A DNA stretch of 64,000 nt from Octadecabacter sp. SW4 (GTDB lineage: Bacteria; Pseudomonadota; Alphaproteobacteria; Rhodobacterales; Rhodobacteraceae), in the NCBI RefSeq assembly GCF_008065155.1, contig NZ_CP042819.1:124001-188000 (forward strand), written 5' to 3'. Each line of letters opens with the position of its first letter. The stretch's first letter is position 1. The translations under genes and the position numbers were made by a program. Of the stretch, positions 29,708 through 38,935 are shown in pieces. The notes beneath the pieces are model-generated. The model saw only the letters and a list, made by a program, of their open reading frames with translations, did no database searches and was not told the DNA's origin.

Positions 29708-30892
29708 CTAAATCCCGACCGCAACAATCGCGCGGGCCAGAATCGGCACGGTTTGCGCGTTTAGCCCTGCGATGTTCAACCGGCTGTCGCTGACCATGTA
29801 AATCCCGTGTTCCACGCGCAGTTGCTCTACCTTTTCAGGCGTGGTGCCAAGGCGGCTGAACATGCCACGATGTTGCGCAATAAAGGCAAACCGGTCGGAA
29901 TTGGTCAGGCGTTTCAATTCGTCCGCCAACTGTTGGCGCAACTCCAGCATGCCCAGACGGGTCGCTTCCAGTTCTGCCTCCCAATCGGCGCGCAGCTTGG
30001 GGTCATTCAGGATTGTCGTGACAACGCGCGCGCCATGATCGGGCGGGAAGGAATAGTTCTGTCGGTTCAGGAACGCCAGATTCCCCTGCGCCAGCTTGGC
30101 CTCCTGCGGGTTGCGGCCAATGGCCATCAGGATACCCGTGCGTTCACGATACACGCCAAAGTTCTTGGAACAGCTTGCGGCGATCAGCACTTCATCGAAA
30201 CTCTCGGCGACCATGCGTGTCGCGGCTGCGTCATCGGCCAGCCCGTCACCAAAGCCCTGATAGGCGATGTCGATCATCGGCACGGCGCCACGGTCTTTCA
30301 CCAGCGCGATGACCTTGCCCCATTGATCCAGCGTCAGGTTTGCACCGGTCGGATTGTGACAACAGCCATGCAGCAAGACCACATCACCCGTCGCAATGGG
30401 GGCCAGATCAGCCATCATCCCGTCAAAGTCCACGCCGCGTGTATCCTCGTCGAAATAACGGTATTCAAACATCTTCATGCCAAGGTATTTGATAATCGAC
30501 GGATGGTTCGGCCAGGTTGGGTTGGAAATCCATACGGTCGCATCGGGGCTGGCGCGGTTAATGAACTCAAGCGCCTGCCGGATCGCGCCCGTGCCACCGG
30601 GCGTGGCAACAGCGGCGATGCGGTCGCGCGCCACGATACCCCCCAGCACTAAATCAATCATCGCGTCCGCAAAGGCCGGATCGCCGGCAAGGCCGGTATA
30701 GGCCTTGGTCATCTGCTCATCGACAAGCTGCTGTTCGGCCGCCTTGACCGCGCGCATCACGGGGGTGTTGCCCGTGGCATCCTTGTAGACGCCAACACCA
30801 AGGTCGATCTTGGTGTCGCGCGGATCATCGCGGAACATCTGCATCAGGGCAAGGATTTTGTCAGCGGCGGGGGCTTGCAGGTTTTCAAACAT
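29708..30892 (-). CDS. Aromatic/aspartate amino acid aminotransferase (class I, TyrB/AspC type)
   Basis: The 394-residue PLP enzyme interconverts aromatic amino acids or aspartate and their 2-oxo acids. Family marks are DLGVGVYKD, HGCCHNPTGAN, the Schiff-base Lys in SCSKNFGVYRER, and DSRLNIAG with the substrate-binding Arg. The start at 30892 overlaps the upstream sulfurtransferase stop by one base (TGATG), so a longer frame is rejected. TyrB-like and AspC-like enzymes cannot be separated by eye. Confidence 0.93.
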   Translation of the reverse strand: MFENLQAPAADKILALMQMFRDDPRDTKIDLGVGVYKDATGNTPVMRAVKAAEQQLVDEQMTKAYTGLAGDPAFADAMIDLVLGGIVARDRIAAVATPGGTGAIRQALEFINRASPDATVWISNPTWPNHPSIIKYLGMKMFEYRYFDEDTRGVDFDGMMADLAPIATGDVVLLHGCCHNPTGANLTLDQWGKVIALVKDRGAVPMIDIAYQGFGDGLADDAAATRMVAESFDEVLIAASCSKNFGVYRERTGILMAIGRNPQEAKLAQGNLAFLNRQNYSFPPDHGARVVTTILNDPKLRADWEAELEATRLGMLELRQQLADELKRLTNSDRFAFIAQHRGMFSRLGTTPEKVEQLRVEHGIYMVSDSRLNIAGLNAQTVPILARAIVAVGI

Positions 30893-31746
30893 CACGCATC
30901 TCCGGTAGCGATGGGAAGGTCGGGGAACATGCCCCATTCGGACCACGATCCGTCATAGATCGCGTGGTCGTTTTTGCCGATCCTTTCGAGTGCCAGCGAC
31001 AACACTGCCGCCGTCACGCCGGACCCGCAGGTTGTGATCGCCGGTTTGGACAGGTCGACACCGGCGTTCTGGAACAGGGCGCGCAGGGTATCGCGGTCTT
31101 TCAGCGTCCCATCCGTATTCAGAAGATCGCCAAAGAACACATTGCGCGAACCGGGAATATGGCCGGCGCGCAACCCCTCGCGCGGTTCGGGATCGTCGCC
31201 ACGAAAGCGGCCAGCCGCACGGGCGTCGATGATCTCGTAATCGCCCAGCTTGGCGGCGCGGGCCACTTGGGTCACGTCCTTGACCATCTGGTTCTGGCGC
31301 TGCACGGTCATATGCCGGTCGCGTACAATCGGGGGCAAATCGCTGATCTCGCACCCTTCGGCCTGCCATTTCGGCAGCCCGCCATCCAGCACGGCCACGT
31401 CCTTTTTGCCCATCAGGCGGAACAGCCACCAGACGCGGGCCGCAGAAAACAGGCCCAACCCGTCATAGACAACAACCTGATGGCCATCACCCACACCCAT
31501 CGCGCGCATCCGGCTCATGAATTTTTCGACCGGTGGCACCATGTGGGGCAGGTCGCTGCGGTGATCGCTGATCTCGTCGATATCAAAGAACCGTGCGCCG
31601 GGGATATGCGCAGCCATATACTCGGCCATGGCGTCGCGGCCCATGTCCGGCATATACCACGAGGCATCGAGAATCCGCAGGTCAGGGTCTTTCAGGTGCT
31701 GGGCAAGCCAATCCGTGCTGACCAGTGTGTGTGGATCGTCGGGCAT
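30892..31746 (-). CDS. sseA: 3-mercaptopyruvate/thiosulfate sulfurtransferase
   Basis: The 284-residue protein contains two rhodanese domains; the C-terminal one bears the active-site loop CGSGVTA, typical of mercaptopyruvate sulfurtransferases (thiosulfate enzymes usually have CRKGVT). It moves sulfur from 3-mercaptopyruvate to acceptors in the cytoplasm. Coupling to an aminotransferase is sensible because transamination of cysteine makes 3-mercaptopyruvate; that functional link is inference. Confidence 0.93.
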   Translation of the reverse strand: MPDDPHTLVSTDWLAQHLKDPDLRILDASWYMPDMGRDAMAEYMAAHIPGARFFDIDEISDHRSDLPHMVPPVEKFMSRMRAMGVGDGHQVVVYDGLGLFSAARVWWLFRLMGKKDVAVLDGGLPKWQAEGCEISDLPPIVRDRHMTVQRQNQMVKDVTQVARAAKLGDYEIIDARAAGRFRGDDPEPREGLRAGHIPGSRNVFFGDLLNTDGTLKDRDTLRALFQNAGVDLSKPAITTCGSGVTAAVLSLALERIGKNDHAIYDGSWSEWGMFPDLPIATGDA

Positions 31747-31827
31747 GACACCCCCCGTCTTGCGCAGTTGCGGTTGCGACTTTGACTAGCCCCGCAAGCC
31801 CGCCAAGACAAGGGGCGCAAACGCAAA

Positions 31828-31850
31828 CGGGCGCCCCGATGGGACGCCCG
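31828..31850. terminator. GC-rich hairpin between sseA start and the 94-residue protein gene
   Basis: CGGGCG pairs with CGCCCG and CCC with GGG around GAT, with one unpaired base on each side. It lies 20 bp beyond the stop of the 94-residue protein gene on the minus strand and is the likely terminator for it, although a U-run is missing. Confidence 0.5.
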
Positions 31851-31869
31851 CACAGTGGATTTTTCGCGT

Positions 31870-32154
31870 TTACGACTTGTTCATCATGTTCTTGATCACG
31901 CCGACCACGGCAAGGGCAACACCGCCGCCGACACCGCCGCCTGCGACTTGGGTCACGATCGCGCCGATATCCATGCCCGCAGCCGGATCGGCCGCGCCGC
32001 CCGTGACCATGCTCAGGATCTGGCCGCCAAGCCCGCCGCCGACGATCCCGGCGATCGAGTTACCAAGCGTCCCAAGCGAGAGATTCTTCAGCAAACCGCC
32101 CGCGACATTGCCGCCAACAGCGCCCGAGACAAGTTGAATGATAAGTTGTTCCAT
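31870..32154 (-). CDS. Small glycine-zipper hydrophobic protein of unknown function
   Basis: The 94-residue product is almost entirely Gly, Ala, Val, Ile and Leu, with repeated GxxG/GGG segments (for example GIVGGGLGGQ and GGGVGGGVAL) and a short basic end. This glycine-zipper pattern predicts two or three tightly packed membrane or amphiphilic helices. A GAAGGAACTGGG segment upstream supports the start. No family is recognised. Similar hypothetical proteins occur in this group as far as I recall. Confidence 0.75.
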   Translation of the reverse strand: MEQLIIQLVSGAVGGNVAGGLLKNLSLGTLGNSIAGIVGGGLGGQILSMVTGGAADPAAGMDIGAIVTQVAGGGVGGGVALAVVGVIKNMMNKS

Positions 32155-32269
32155 AGTCCCCAGTTCCTTCCTGTGGGCCGTGTTATTTTGATATTTTGTG
32201 CCATGGCGTGGCCCGCGCCATATGGCGGAGAGGTTAACCTATTCCGCAAACGGATCAATAGGGGGTATT

Positions 32270-32289
32270 TTGGGGCGTTTTCCCCCCAA
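32270..32289 (-). terminator. Short hairpin downstream of smpB
   Basis: On the minus strand TTGGGG pairs with CCCCAA around a purine-rich loop, just after the smpB stop. It may end the smpB transcript. The structure is short and the call is weak. Confidence 0.35.
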
Positions 32290-32298
32290 GATGTAGTG

Positions 32299-32772
32299 TC
32301 AGTCGCCGTGGCGCAGCAGGCGCTGCTTTTGGCGGCCCCAGTCACGCTTTGCTTCAGTCGCGCGCTTGTCGTGGTTCTTCTTGCCCTTCGCGATGGCAAT
32401 CTTGAGCTTCACCAAACCGCGGTCGTTGAAATACATCACCAATGGCACAAGGGTCATTCCCTCGCGCTTGGTCGCGTTCCACATCCGTGCGAGTTCTTTC
32501 TTTGAAACCAGCAACTTGCGGCGGCGGCGTTCTTCGTGGCCAAACATGGCGCGGTCATAGGGCGCGATGTAGGAATTCACCAGCCACAGTTCGCCGTCTT
32601 CAACCGACGCATAGCTTTCGGCAATGTTGGACTGGCCACCGCGCAGGGATTTCACCTCTGACCCGGTCAGGACAATTCCGACTTCAAGATCGCTCTCGAT
32701 CGCGTAGTCATACCGCGCGCGGCGATTCTCCGAGAGGACCTTGTAGTTCGTTTTTTCAGGTTTCTTTGCCAT
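32299..32772 (-). CDS. smpB: SsrA (tmRNA)-binding protein
   Basis: SmpB brings tmRNA to stalled ribosomes for trans-translation. The 157-residue protein matches the family throughout: [22 protein letters not shown], the central [13 protein letters not shown] and the basic C-terminal tail with [13 protein letters not shown] that enters the mRNA channel. The ATG at 32772 gives the usual MAKKP-type start. No tmRNA gene is in the window. In many alphaproteobacteria smpB lies near dapA, as here (about 3 kb away). Confidence 0.96.
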   Translation of the reverse strand: MAKKPEKTNYKVLSENRRARYDYAIESDLEVGIVLTGSEVKSLRGGQSNIAESYASVEDGELWLVNSYIAPYDRAMFGHEERRRRKLLVSKKELARMWNATKREGMTLVPLVMYFNDRGLVKLKIAIAKGKKNHDKRATEAKRDWGRQKQRLLRHGD

Positions 32773-32878
32773 ATCATTGCCGAGATATGTGATGCGCGAC
32801 CCTTGCACAAGGTGCGCGCACGGCTGGCCTTTGCGCCGCTGCGCAGTATGGTGGCGCTGACAGTTCTGCGGAGGGGCC

Positions 32879-33325
32879 ATGTTCATTCAAATCGTATTGG
32901 GGTCGGCCCTCATGTTTGTGTCGATCATGATCGCAGGGTTCAGCTTTTGGTTTCTTGAAGTCGCCCTGTCGCGCTGGCAGCTTTGGTTGCGCCGCCGCCC
33001 GCACCGCCCGAAACTGGTGTTTATGCTATGCCTCTCGGCGCTGTGGATCCTTGTGCAGGTGACGGCAGGCGTCTGGATTTGGGCCGCCGCGCTGTTTTGG
33101 TTGGACGTATTCACCACATTCGAAGAATCGGTCTATTTCGGCTTTGTCGCCTTCACGACGTTGGGGTTTGGCGACATCCTGCTGCCGCTTCAATGGCGGT
33201 TGTTGGGGGGGATGGCGGCGGCGAACGGGCTGTTGAATTTCGGCCTGTTGACGGCCGTGATTGTTGAAACCCTGCGCCAGGTGCGGCGGATGCAGCGCGA
33301 TGCAACGCAGGACGATATCGAATGA
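32879..33325 (+). CDS. Small two-transmembrane potassium-channel-like protein
   Basis: The 148-residue membrane protein has three hydrophobic segments and a pore loop with [11 protein letters not shown], matching the TVGYGD-type K+ selectivity filter with Leu and Phe substitutions, followed by the inner helix. There is no RCK or cyclic-nucleotide domain. It fits the Ion_trans_2 family. The stop overlaps the start of the AlkZ-like gene (ATGA). Ion selectivity is inferred. Confidence 0.82.
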   Translation: MFIQIVLGSALMFVSIMIAGFSFWFLEVALSRWQLWLRRRPHRPKLVFMLCLSALWILVQVTAGVWIWAAALFWLDVFTTFEESVYFGFVAFTTLGFGDILLPLQWRLLGGMAAANGLLNFGLLTAVIVETLRQVRRMQRDATQDDIE

Positions 33326-34515
33326 TTGCGACCCTGACCAACACCGCGGCACGCCACCTGTTTTTGCACCGACACGGGCTGATCACCCCGGCCAGCGGCA
33401 CAGGCAAAGGCGCGGACCTGCACAGTGTGATCGCCGATCTGGGCTTTGTGCAGTTGGACAGCGTCAACACGCTGGCCCGCGCCCACGATCTGATCCTCTG
33501 GTCGCGCCGCCAGCAGTATCGCGTGTCGCATCTGCCACCCTTGTTGCAGCGTGACCGCGCCGTGTTTGAACACTGGACCCATGATGCATCGGCGATCGAC
33601 ATGGCGCATTTCCCCCATTGGCGCTTGAAAATGGCCCGGGACGGGGCGCGTTTGGCGGGTCATTGGCAGGGCATACGGCGGGATGATTTCACGCAAAAGG
33701 TGGATGCGGTGCTGCGCCGCGTCGCCGATCACGGTGATTGCACCAGCAGCGATGTGGGCGAGGGCGAGGAGCGCGGTAAAGGCGGCTGGTGGGATTGGCA
33801 CCCCAGCAAAACCGCGCTGGAATATCTGTGGCGGTCAGGGCAGTTGTCGGTCACGCGACGTGACGGGTTTCGCAAGGTTTATGACCTGACGGAACGGGTT
33901 ATCCCGCAACAATACCTGAATGCGCGTTATTCCAAGGCCGAAACGATTGACTGGGCCTGCAACGCAGCGCTTGATCGGCTTGGTTTTGCGACCTCGGGGG
34001 AAATCGCCGCGTTCTGGGATATCGTGACCGTGGCCGAGGCCCGCGACTGGTGTGCCGCCGCAATGGCGCACGGTGAGATAATGCAGATCAACGTCGAAGG
34101 TGCGGATGGATCGCTGCGCAAATGCTTTGCCCGCCCCGACATCATGGACGTCACACCGCCCGCCCCCAGCCAGCGCATCCGCCTGCTGTCACCCTTTGAT
34201 CCCGCCTTGCGGGATCGCAAACGCGCGGAACGCCTGTTTGGTTTTCACTACCGCATCGAGATTTTCGTGCCCGCGCCAAAACGGCGCTACGGTTATTACG
34301 TTTTTCCTGTGTTGGAGGGCACGCAACTGATCGGGCGGATCGACACCAAACGGGACGGCGATACCTTGCGCGTCACAGCATTCTGGCCCGAGGACGGCGT
34401 GCGGATGGGGGCAGGGCGCAGCGCGCGGCTGGTGGCTGAAATTGAACGTGCGGCACGGTTTGTCGGGTCGGCACAGATTGACTACGCGCGAGGGTGGGCC
34501 AAAGAAAGTTCTTGA
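33322..34515 (+). CDS. AlkZ/YcaQ-type winged-helix DNA glycosylase
   Basis: This HTH_42-family protein of 397 residues has the catalytic-type QxD motif at Q44-L-D46 (FVQLDSVNTLARAHDL), which in E. coli YcaQ unhooks DNA interstrand crosslinks and alkylated bases. Other family marks are WTHDASAI, ALEYLWRSGQL and LSPFDPALRDRKR. The start overlaps the K+-channel stop in an ATGA, so the two are translated together. Confidence 0.9.
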   Translation: MIATLTNTAARHLFLHRHGLITPASGTGKGADLHSVIADLGFVQLDSVNTLARAHDLILWSRRQQYRVSHLPPLLQRDRAVFEHWTHDASAIDMAHFPHWRLKMARDGARLAGHWQGIRRDDFTQKVDAVLRRVADHGDCTSSDVGEGEERGKGGWWDWHPSKTALEYLWRSGQLSVTRRDGFRKVYDLTERVIPQQYLNARYSKAETIDWACNAALDRLGFATSGEIAAFWDIVTVAEARDWCAAAMAHGEIMQINVEGADGSLRKCFARPDIMDVTPPAPSQRIRLLSPFDPALRDRKRAERLFGFHYRIEIFVPAPKRRYGYYVFPVLEGTQLIGRIDTKRDGDTLRVTAFWPEDGVRMGAGRSARLVAEIERAARFVGSAQIDYARGWAKESS

Positions 34516-34559
34516 ACAGCGTTCAAATATCGTGCTAAAGATTGAATGAACACTGTTCA
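34513..34559. promoter_or_regulatory. Twin palindromes TGAAC-n3-GTTCA before the DUF2157 gene
   Basis: Two perfect 13-bp palindromes, 34513-34525 and 34547-34559, share the arms TGAAC/GTTCA and have centres 34 bp apart, about three helical turns. The first overlaps a possible -35 (TTGAAC) with a weak -10 (TAAAGA, 34536-34541); the second ends one base before the AGGAG ribosome site. The layout suits repression by a dimeric TetR-like regulator, which is not encoded nearby. Confidence 0.6.
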
Positions 34560-34571
34560 CAGGAGCAAGTT

Positions 34572-35771
34572 ATGCATTATCTCGCCGACACAGACGCCTT
34601 GGTCGCAGACGGAACTTTAACAACCGACCAGGCCCGCATCATCCGACGCCACTCGCGCCAGGCGATGGTCAGCCTGTCCATCAACACGCTGCTATGCGCC
34701 GGTATCATTGCTGCCGCATTCGGGTTCATCTTCTGGCTGGCCAACGCCCTTGCGGTGGCGATCACCGGCGCGCTGTTCCTTGGCATTGGCGTGCTGATCC
34801 TACGCAGCGGCAATGACCTTTATCGCATGTTCGGCAATGCGGCAGCGCTGATCGGCGGCGGCATGTTGGCCGGCGGCGCGACAATCGAGCTGATCGACAA
34901 ATACCCAAGCGGATTTGCCGCGCCCGCCTTGATTGTTGCGGGTGCCCTTGCGGCGCTGATCGCGGGCTACGCCTTTCGACGCGGCACGAAAACGCGGTTT
35001 GTCACCGGGTCCGTCCTGTTGATGGGGGGTGCGATGCACCTTGTCGGCGTCTATTACGGCATGAGCGAGGCTGATCTGAACGGCTGGCCCGTGCCACTGT
35101 CCCACCTTTACGCGACCATTCTGATTGTCGCGGCAGGCGTATTCATCGACGTGCGCGCCGTCACAGCGCTGGCGATCATGCCTTTCGCACAGATGCTGGA
35201 TACCGCGACCTACTATTCTCAAGCCGCCTATGTGTTCTATTCACCTGAATCGACGCTCAGCATTCTGCAACTTGGCCTACTGATTTTCGCCAGCATCTGG
35301 GTCATGCGCACGCAGCCCGAACGGATCGGTCGCCACGCGGGTATCCTTGCAATCATGGCCTTTATCGTCGCCAATCTATGCGCCCTTGTGGGTAGTCTCT
35401 GGGGTGATGTGGTGGGCAGTTCCTATTGGGAGCCGACCTATGTTTACGGCGAACAAAGCTGGGAAGAGTATCAAGCCGCTCGCGCCGCATTCGAGGCCAC
35501 GACACTTGTGATCAGCGAACAAGTCTATGCGATCCTCTGGGCGATTGCGCTGGCGGCCTCGGCCTTTTGGGCTGCGCACAAGAACCGCCGCGGGCTGTTC
35601 AACGCCGCAATGACATTCGGCGGCATCCATGCCTACACCCAGATGTTCGAAACCTTCTATGACGAACCGCTGGCCTATGTGATTGGTGGCTTGGCGGCGA
35701 TCCCGCTGGCGTGGGGGTTGTGGCGGTTGAATGATATCTTCCGCGACGCTGACGAACGGGTCGCGGCATAA
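34572..35771 (+). CDS. DUF2157-like multi-pass membrane protein
   Basis: The 399-residue protein has a short soluble N terminus (about residues 1-45, with the DUF2157-like LVADGTLTTDQARIIRRH) followed by about ten hydrophobic segments. The function of this family is unknown. The ATG at 34572 behind AGGAG is preferred over one ten codons upstream, which would lie inside the upstream palindrome. A strong hairpin terminator follows. The twin palindromes upstream suggest regulated rather than constitutive expression. Confidence 0.8.
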   Translation: MHYLADTDALVADGTLTTDQARIIRRHSRQAMVSLSINTLLCAGIIAAAFGFIFWLANALAVAITGALFLGIGVLILRSGNDLYRMFGNAAALIGGGMLAGGATIELIDKYPSGFAAPALIVAGALAALIAGYAFRRGTKTRFVTGSVLLMGGAMHLVGVYYGMSEADLNGWPVPLSHLYATILIVAAGVFIDVRAVTALAIMPFAQMLDTATYYSQAAYVFYSPESTLSILQLGLLIFASIWVMRTQPERIGRHAGILAIMAFIVANLCALVGSLWGDVVGSSYWEPTYVYGEQSWEEYQAARAAFEATTLVISEQVYAILWAIALAASAFWAAHKNRRGLFNAAMTFGGIHAYTQMFETFYDEPLAYVIGGLAAIPLAWGLWRLNDIFRDADERVAA

Positions 35772-35775
35772 ACGA

Positions 35776-35801
35776 AAAGGCGGGGTTCATCCCCCGCCTT
35801 T
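35776..35801. terminator. Bidirectional terminator between DUF2157 gene and dapA
   Basis: A perfect 10-bp stem, AAAGGCGGGG with CCCCGCCTTT around a 6-nt loop, lies between two convergent genes. A-rich and T-rich ends suit termination on both strands. Confidence 0.88.
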
Positions 35802-35806
35802 GCCCC

Positions 35807-36679
35807 TTAATTCAACAACCCTGCATGCACCATCGCCGCACGGATCTTTTCCTTGGTGGGGTCCGTCACCCCGACCAGCGGCAGGCGCACCTCGTCGCGG
35901 CACATGCCCAGCAGGGACAGACCGTATTTCGCACCGCACAGGCCGGGTTCAGTGAAAATCGCCTGATGCAAGGGCATCAACCGGTCTTGATAGGTCAGGG
36001 CGGTGGCATAGTCGCCGGCAAGGGTGGCTTCCTGCATCTGCGCGCATAGCTTGGGGGCGACATTGGCCGTCACGCTGATGCAGCCGACCCCGCCCTGGGC
36101 GTTAAAGCCAATCGCGGTTGGGTCTTCGCCCGACACCTGAATGAAATCTGCACCACAGGTCAGCCGCTGGGCGGGCACGCGCGCCAGATCGGCGGTCGCG
36201 TCTTTCACGCCAACGATGAACTCGTGCTTGGCCAACTCGCCCATCGTCGCGGGGGTCATATCGACCACGGACCGACCGGGAATGTTGTAGATGATGATCG
36301 GCAGGCCACAGTCGGCCGCCGCCGTGAAGTGGGCAATCAGACCCGCCTGCGTGGGCTTGTTGTAATAGGGCGTGACGACCAGCGCCGCTGCTGCCCCGGC
36401 AGCCTTGGCCGCTTTGACCAGACGCACGGTTTCGGCGGTGTTGTTCGATCCGGCCCCCGCAACGACAGGCAGACGCCCCGCCGCAGCTTCGATCACGGTC
36501 GCCACGACGGTGTCGTGTTCACTATGGGACAGGGTTGGGCTTTCACCCGTCGTCCCCACAGGCACCAACCCGTGCGTGCCCTGATCCACATGCCAGTCGA
36601 CAAGTTTTTTCAGCGTATCAAGGTCCAGCTTGCCGTTCTCAAACGGCGTAACAAGAGCAGGGAGAGACCCTTTGATCAT
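35807..36679 (-). CDS. dapA: 4-hydroxy-tetrahydrodipicolinate synthase
   Basis: DapA condenses pyruvate with aspartate semialdehyde in lysine and diaminopimelate synthesis. The 290-residue product has GTTGESPTL near the N terminus, the Tyr in [20 protein letters not shown], and the Schiff-base Lys in VGVKDATAD. The ATG at 36679 is preceded by AAGGA; the long upstream frame is antisense to slt and is rejected. Confidence 0.95.
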   Translation of the reverse strand: MIKGSLPALVTPFENGKLDLDTLKKLVDWHVDQGTHGLVPVGTTGESPTLSHSEHDTVVATVIEAAAGRLPVVAGAGSNNTAETVRLVKAAKAAGAAAALVVTPYYNKPTQAGLIAHFTAAADCGLPIIIYNIPGRSVVDMTPATMGELAKHEFIVGVKDATADLARVPAQRLTCGADFIQVSGEDPTAIGFNAQGGVGCISVTANVAPKLCAQMQEATLAGDYATALTYQDRLMPLHQAIFTEPGLCGAKYGLSLLGMCRDEVRLPLVGVTDPTKEKIRAAMVHAGLLN

Positions 36680-36829
36680 GACACGCTTCCTTTTCGTGAT
36701 GTGGGCCGTGACTCGGCGCCAATGAAATCGGGCGGACACTAGTGCGGATTGCTGCCTTTGCCAAGTTTGTGAGTTGCACTTATGCACAGGCAAGCTACCC
36801 TGAGGGAAATGGTGTTGAAGGCTCCCTCC

Positions 36830-38935
36830 ATGTTTCGCAATTTGTCGGCTGTTTTGCTGTCCTTCGTCATGTCTGGCGCGGCCCAGGCCCAAGACGGTGC
36901 CGGTGGTCCACCCCTCGCTGCGGCATTCGAGGCAATGGCGCAGGAAGACTGGGACACGGCCAACGCAGTTGTGGCCGGCGCCAGCCCCGTGGCGCGTGAT
37001 CTGGTAACCTGGGCGCGTCTGCGCGAAGGCGAAGGCACATTCGATGATTACCTGCTGTTTCTGGCCGCACGTGGCGACTGGCCCGGCACCGAGCGGATCG
37101 TCAGGAATGCCGAAGAAGCCCTGCCGATCGATGAAAGTGCCGATATGGTTCTGGCCTTTTTCGATGGACGCGCGCCTGAAACAGGCGAAGGCGCGGTCGG
37201 TTTGGCCCAAGCACTGATTGCCAAAGGGCAGGTCGAGGAAGCAAACGACGTGATCACATCCGCCTGGACCACCTTGACGCTTAGCGAAACCGGCTATGCG
37301 GCAATACTGGCAGCCTTTCCCGAAATCATCGCCCCATATCATGTGACCCGCACTGACATGCTGCTTTGGCGCTGGCGTACGGCTGAAGCGGAAATGATGC
37401 TGCCTTTGCTGGATGAAGATCAGCGCGCGCTTGCCGCTGCGCGTATCGGTTATATCAGTAATGCCGACGATATTGCAGAACGTGTCACGGCTGTCCCCAA
37501 CGCGCTGATCAACGACCCCGCCCTTGCCTATGACCGCTTTAACTGGCTGGCAAGGCGGGGCGAACGCACCGATGCCATCGAAGTCTTGCGCAAGCAATCG
37601 GCAAGCGCTGAGACACTTGTATACCCGTGGCGCTGGGCAAGCTGGCGGCGGGTTCTTGCCCGATGGGAAATGCGCGAAGGCCGGATCGAGAGCGCCTATG
37701 ACCTTGCGACAACGCATTTTCTGACCGAGGGCGATAGCTTTGCCGATCTGGAGTGGTTGGCTGGCTATATCGCTCTGACATACATGGATGACCCTGCCAA
37801 AGCGCTGGCGCATTTTCAGACCTTCGACAGTGCTGTGTCATCGCCGATTTCGATGGGTCGCGCGGGCTACTGGCTGGCGCGCGCCCATGAAGCCATGGGC
37901 AATGCCGCTGACGCCGAAGCCGCCTATCGCCGCGCGGCGCAATACCAGACGGGGTTTTACGGGCTGTTGGCGGCTGAACAGCTTGGCCTGCCCCTGGACC
38001 CCGCCCTTGTGGGCGACGAGGTATTCGACGACTGGCAAGAGGCACCGTTCCTGACAGATGAGCTGACGCAGGCCGCCCTGTTGCTGCTGGCCGCCGATCA
38101 GCGTGGCCTTGCGGTGCTGTTTATCGTTGACCTGACCCGCACACTTGACCGCGAAGGGCTGGCCCAGCTTGGCAATCTCATGCTCGAGCTGAACGAGCCG
38201 TTCTTTGCCATTCTCATCGCCAAAGCGGCCGCCGAGCGCGATATCGTCCTGCCGCAGATCTACTTTCCACTGCACGATCTGGCGCAGATGGACCTTCCGG
38301 TCGACCCGGCGCTGGCCCTGTCCATCGCGCGTCGTGAAAGCGAATTTCGCGCCGACGCAGGCAGTGCCGTTGGCGCGCTGGGCCTGATGCAGCTGATGCC
38401 CGCAACCGCCCAGGAAGTTGCAGACGAACTTGGCCTGCCATTCCAGCGCGCGCGGCTGACGTCCGATTGGGAGTATAACGCAACGCTCGGGGCGCAATAT
38501 CTGGCTAACCTTCAGGCAGAATTTGGCGATTCCCCCGTGATGATCGCTGCGGGATACAATGCCGGTCCCAGCCGCCCCAAAACCTGGATTGACGATCGCG
38601 GCGACCCGCGCATTGGCACCGCGGACGTGGTCGACTGGATCGAACACATCCCGTTTCGCGAAACCCGCAACTACGTGATGCGCGTCACCGAAGGCATCCC
38701 CATCTATCGCGCGCGCCTGAGTGGCGAAGCAGGGGCCCTGAATTTCCGCGACCTCCTGAATGGGGTAAAGCCGGTGATCCGCCCGCGCGCGCGCCCCGAG
38801 ATTGACGCGACACTAGTGCCAGCTGTGCCCGATCCGACGCCGACGCTGCCACCGGTGCGCCGCGCCGGCACCCTTGAACCTTCGACCCCCGGTGCGCCGC
38901 AAGGGATCCGCCCGATTTCCCGGCCCGGTGGCTAG
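36830..38935 (+). CDS. Soluble lytic murein transglycosylase
   Basis: The 701-residue periplasmic enzyme cleaves peptidoglycan to 1,6-anhydromuropeptides. It has a signal peptide ending GAAQA, a long alpha-helical superhelix (about 30-460), and a C-terminal SLT/lysozyme-like domain with the catalytic Glu503 in [16 protein letters not shown] and [12 protein letters not shown] proline-rich tail ends the protein. ATGs at 36809 and 36782 are alternatives; 36830 is chosen for the AAGG site and compact signal peptide. It converges with the EamA gene with a four-base stop overlap. Confidence 0.92.
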   Translation: MFRNLSAVLLSFVMSGAAQAQDGAGGPPLAAAFEAMAQEDWDTANAVVAGASPVARDLVTWARLREGEGTFDDYLLFLAARGDWPGTERIVRNAEEALPIDESADMVLAFFDGRAPETGEGAVGLAQALIAKGQVEEANDVITSAWTTLTLSETGYAAILAAFPEIIAPYHVTRTDMLLWRWRTAEAEMMLPLLDEDQRALAAARIGYISNADDIAERVTAVPNALINDPALAYDRFNWLARRGERTDAIEVLRKQSASAETLVYPWRWASWRRVLARWEMREGRIESAYDLATTHFLTEGDSFADLEWLAGYIALTYMDDPAKALAHFQTFDSAVSSPISMGRAGYWLARAHEAMGNAADAEAAYRRAAQYQTGFYGLLAAEQLGLPLDPALVGDEVFDDWQEAPFLTDELTQAALLLLAADQRGLAVLFIVDLTRTLDREGLAQLGNLMLELNEPFFAILIAKAAAERDIVLPQIYFPLHDLAQMDLPVDPALALSIARRESEFRADAGSAVGALGLMQLMPATAQEVADELGLPFQRARLTSDWEYNATLGAQYLANLQAEFGDSPVMIAAGYNAGPSRPKTWIDDRGDPRIGTADVVDWIEHIPFRETRNYVMRVTEGIPIYRARLSGEAGALNFRDLLNGVKPVIRPRARPEIDATLVPAVPDPTPTLPPVRRAGTLEPSTPGAPQGIRPISRPGG

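Noticed and set aside
34508-34524. LexA-like SOS box (GTTC-n7-GTTC)
   Set aside because: The two GTTC blocks are nine bases apart instead of seven, and the second belongs to the TGAAC-n3-GTTCA palindrome.
36680-37813. N-terminal extension of dapA by about 378 residues
   Set aside because: The extension is antisense to slt, and DapA family proteins begin at the ATG at 36679.
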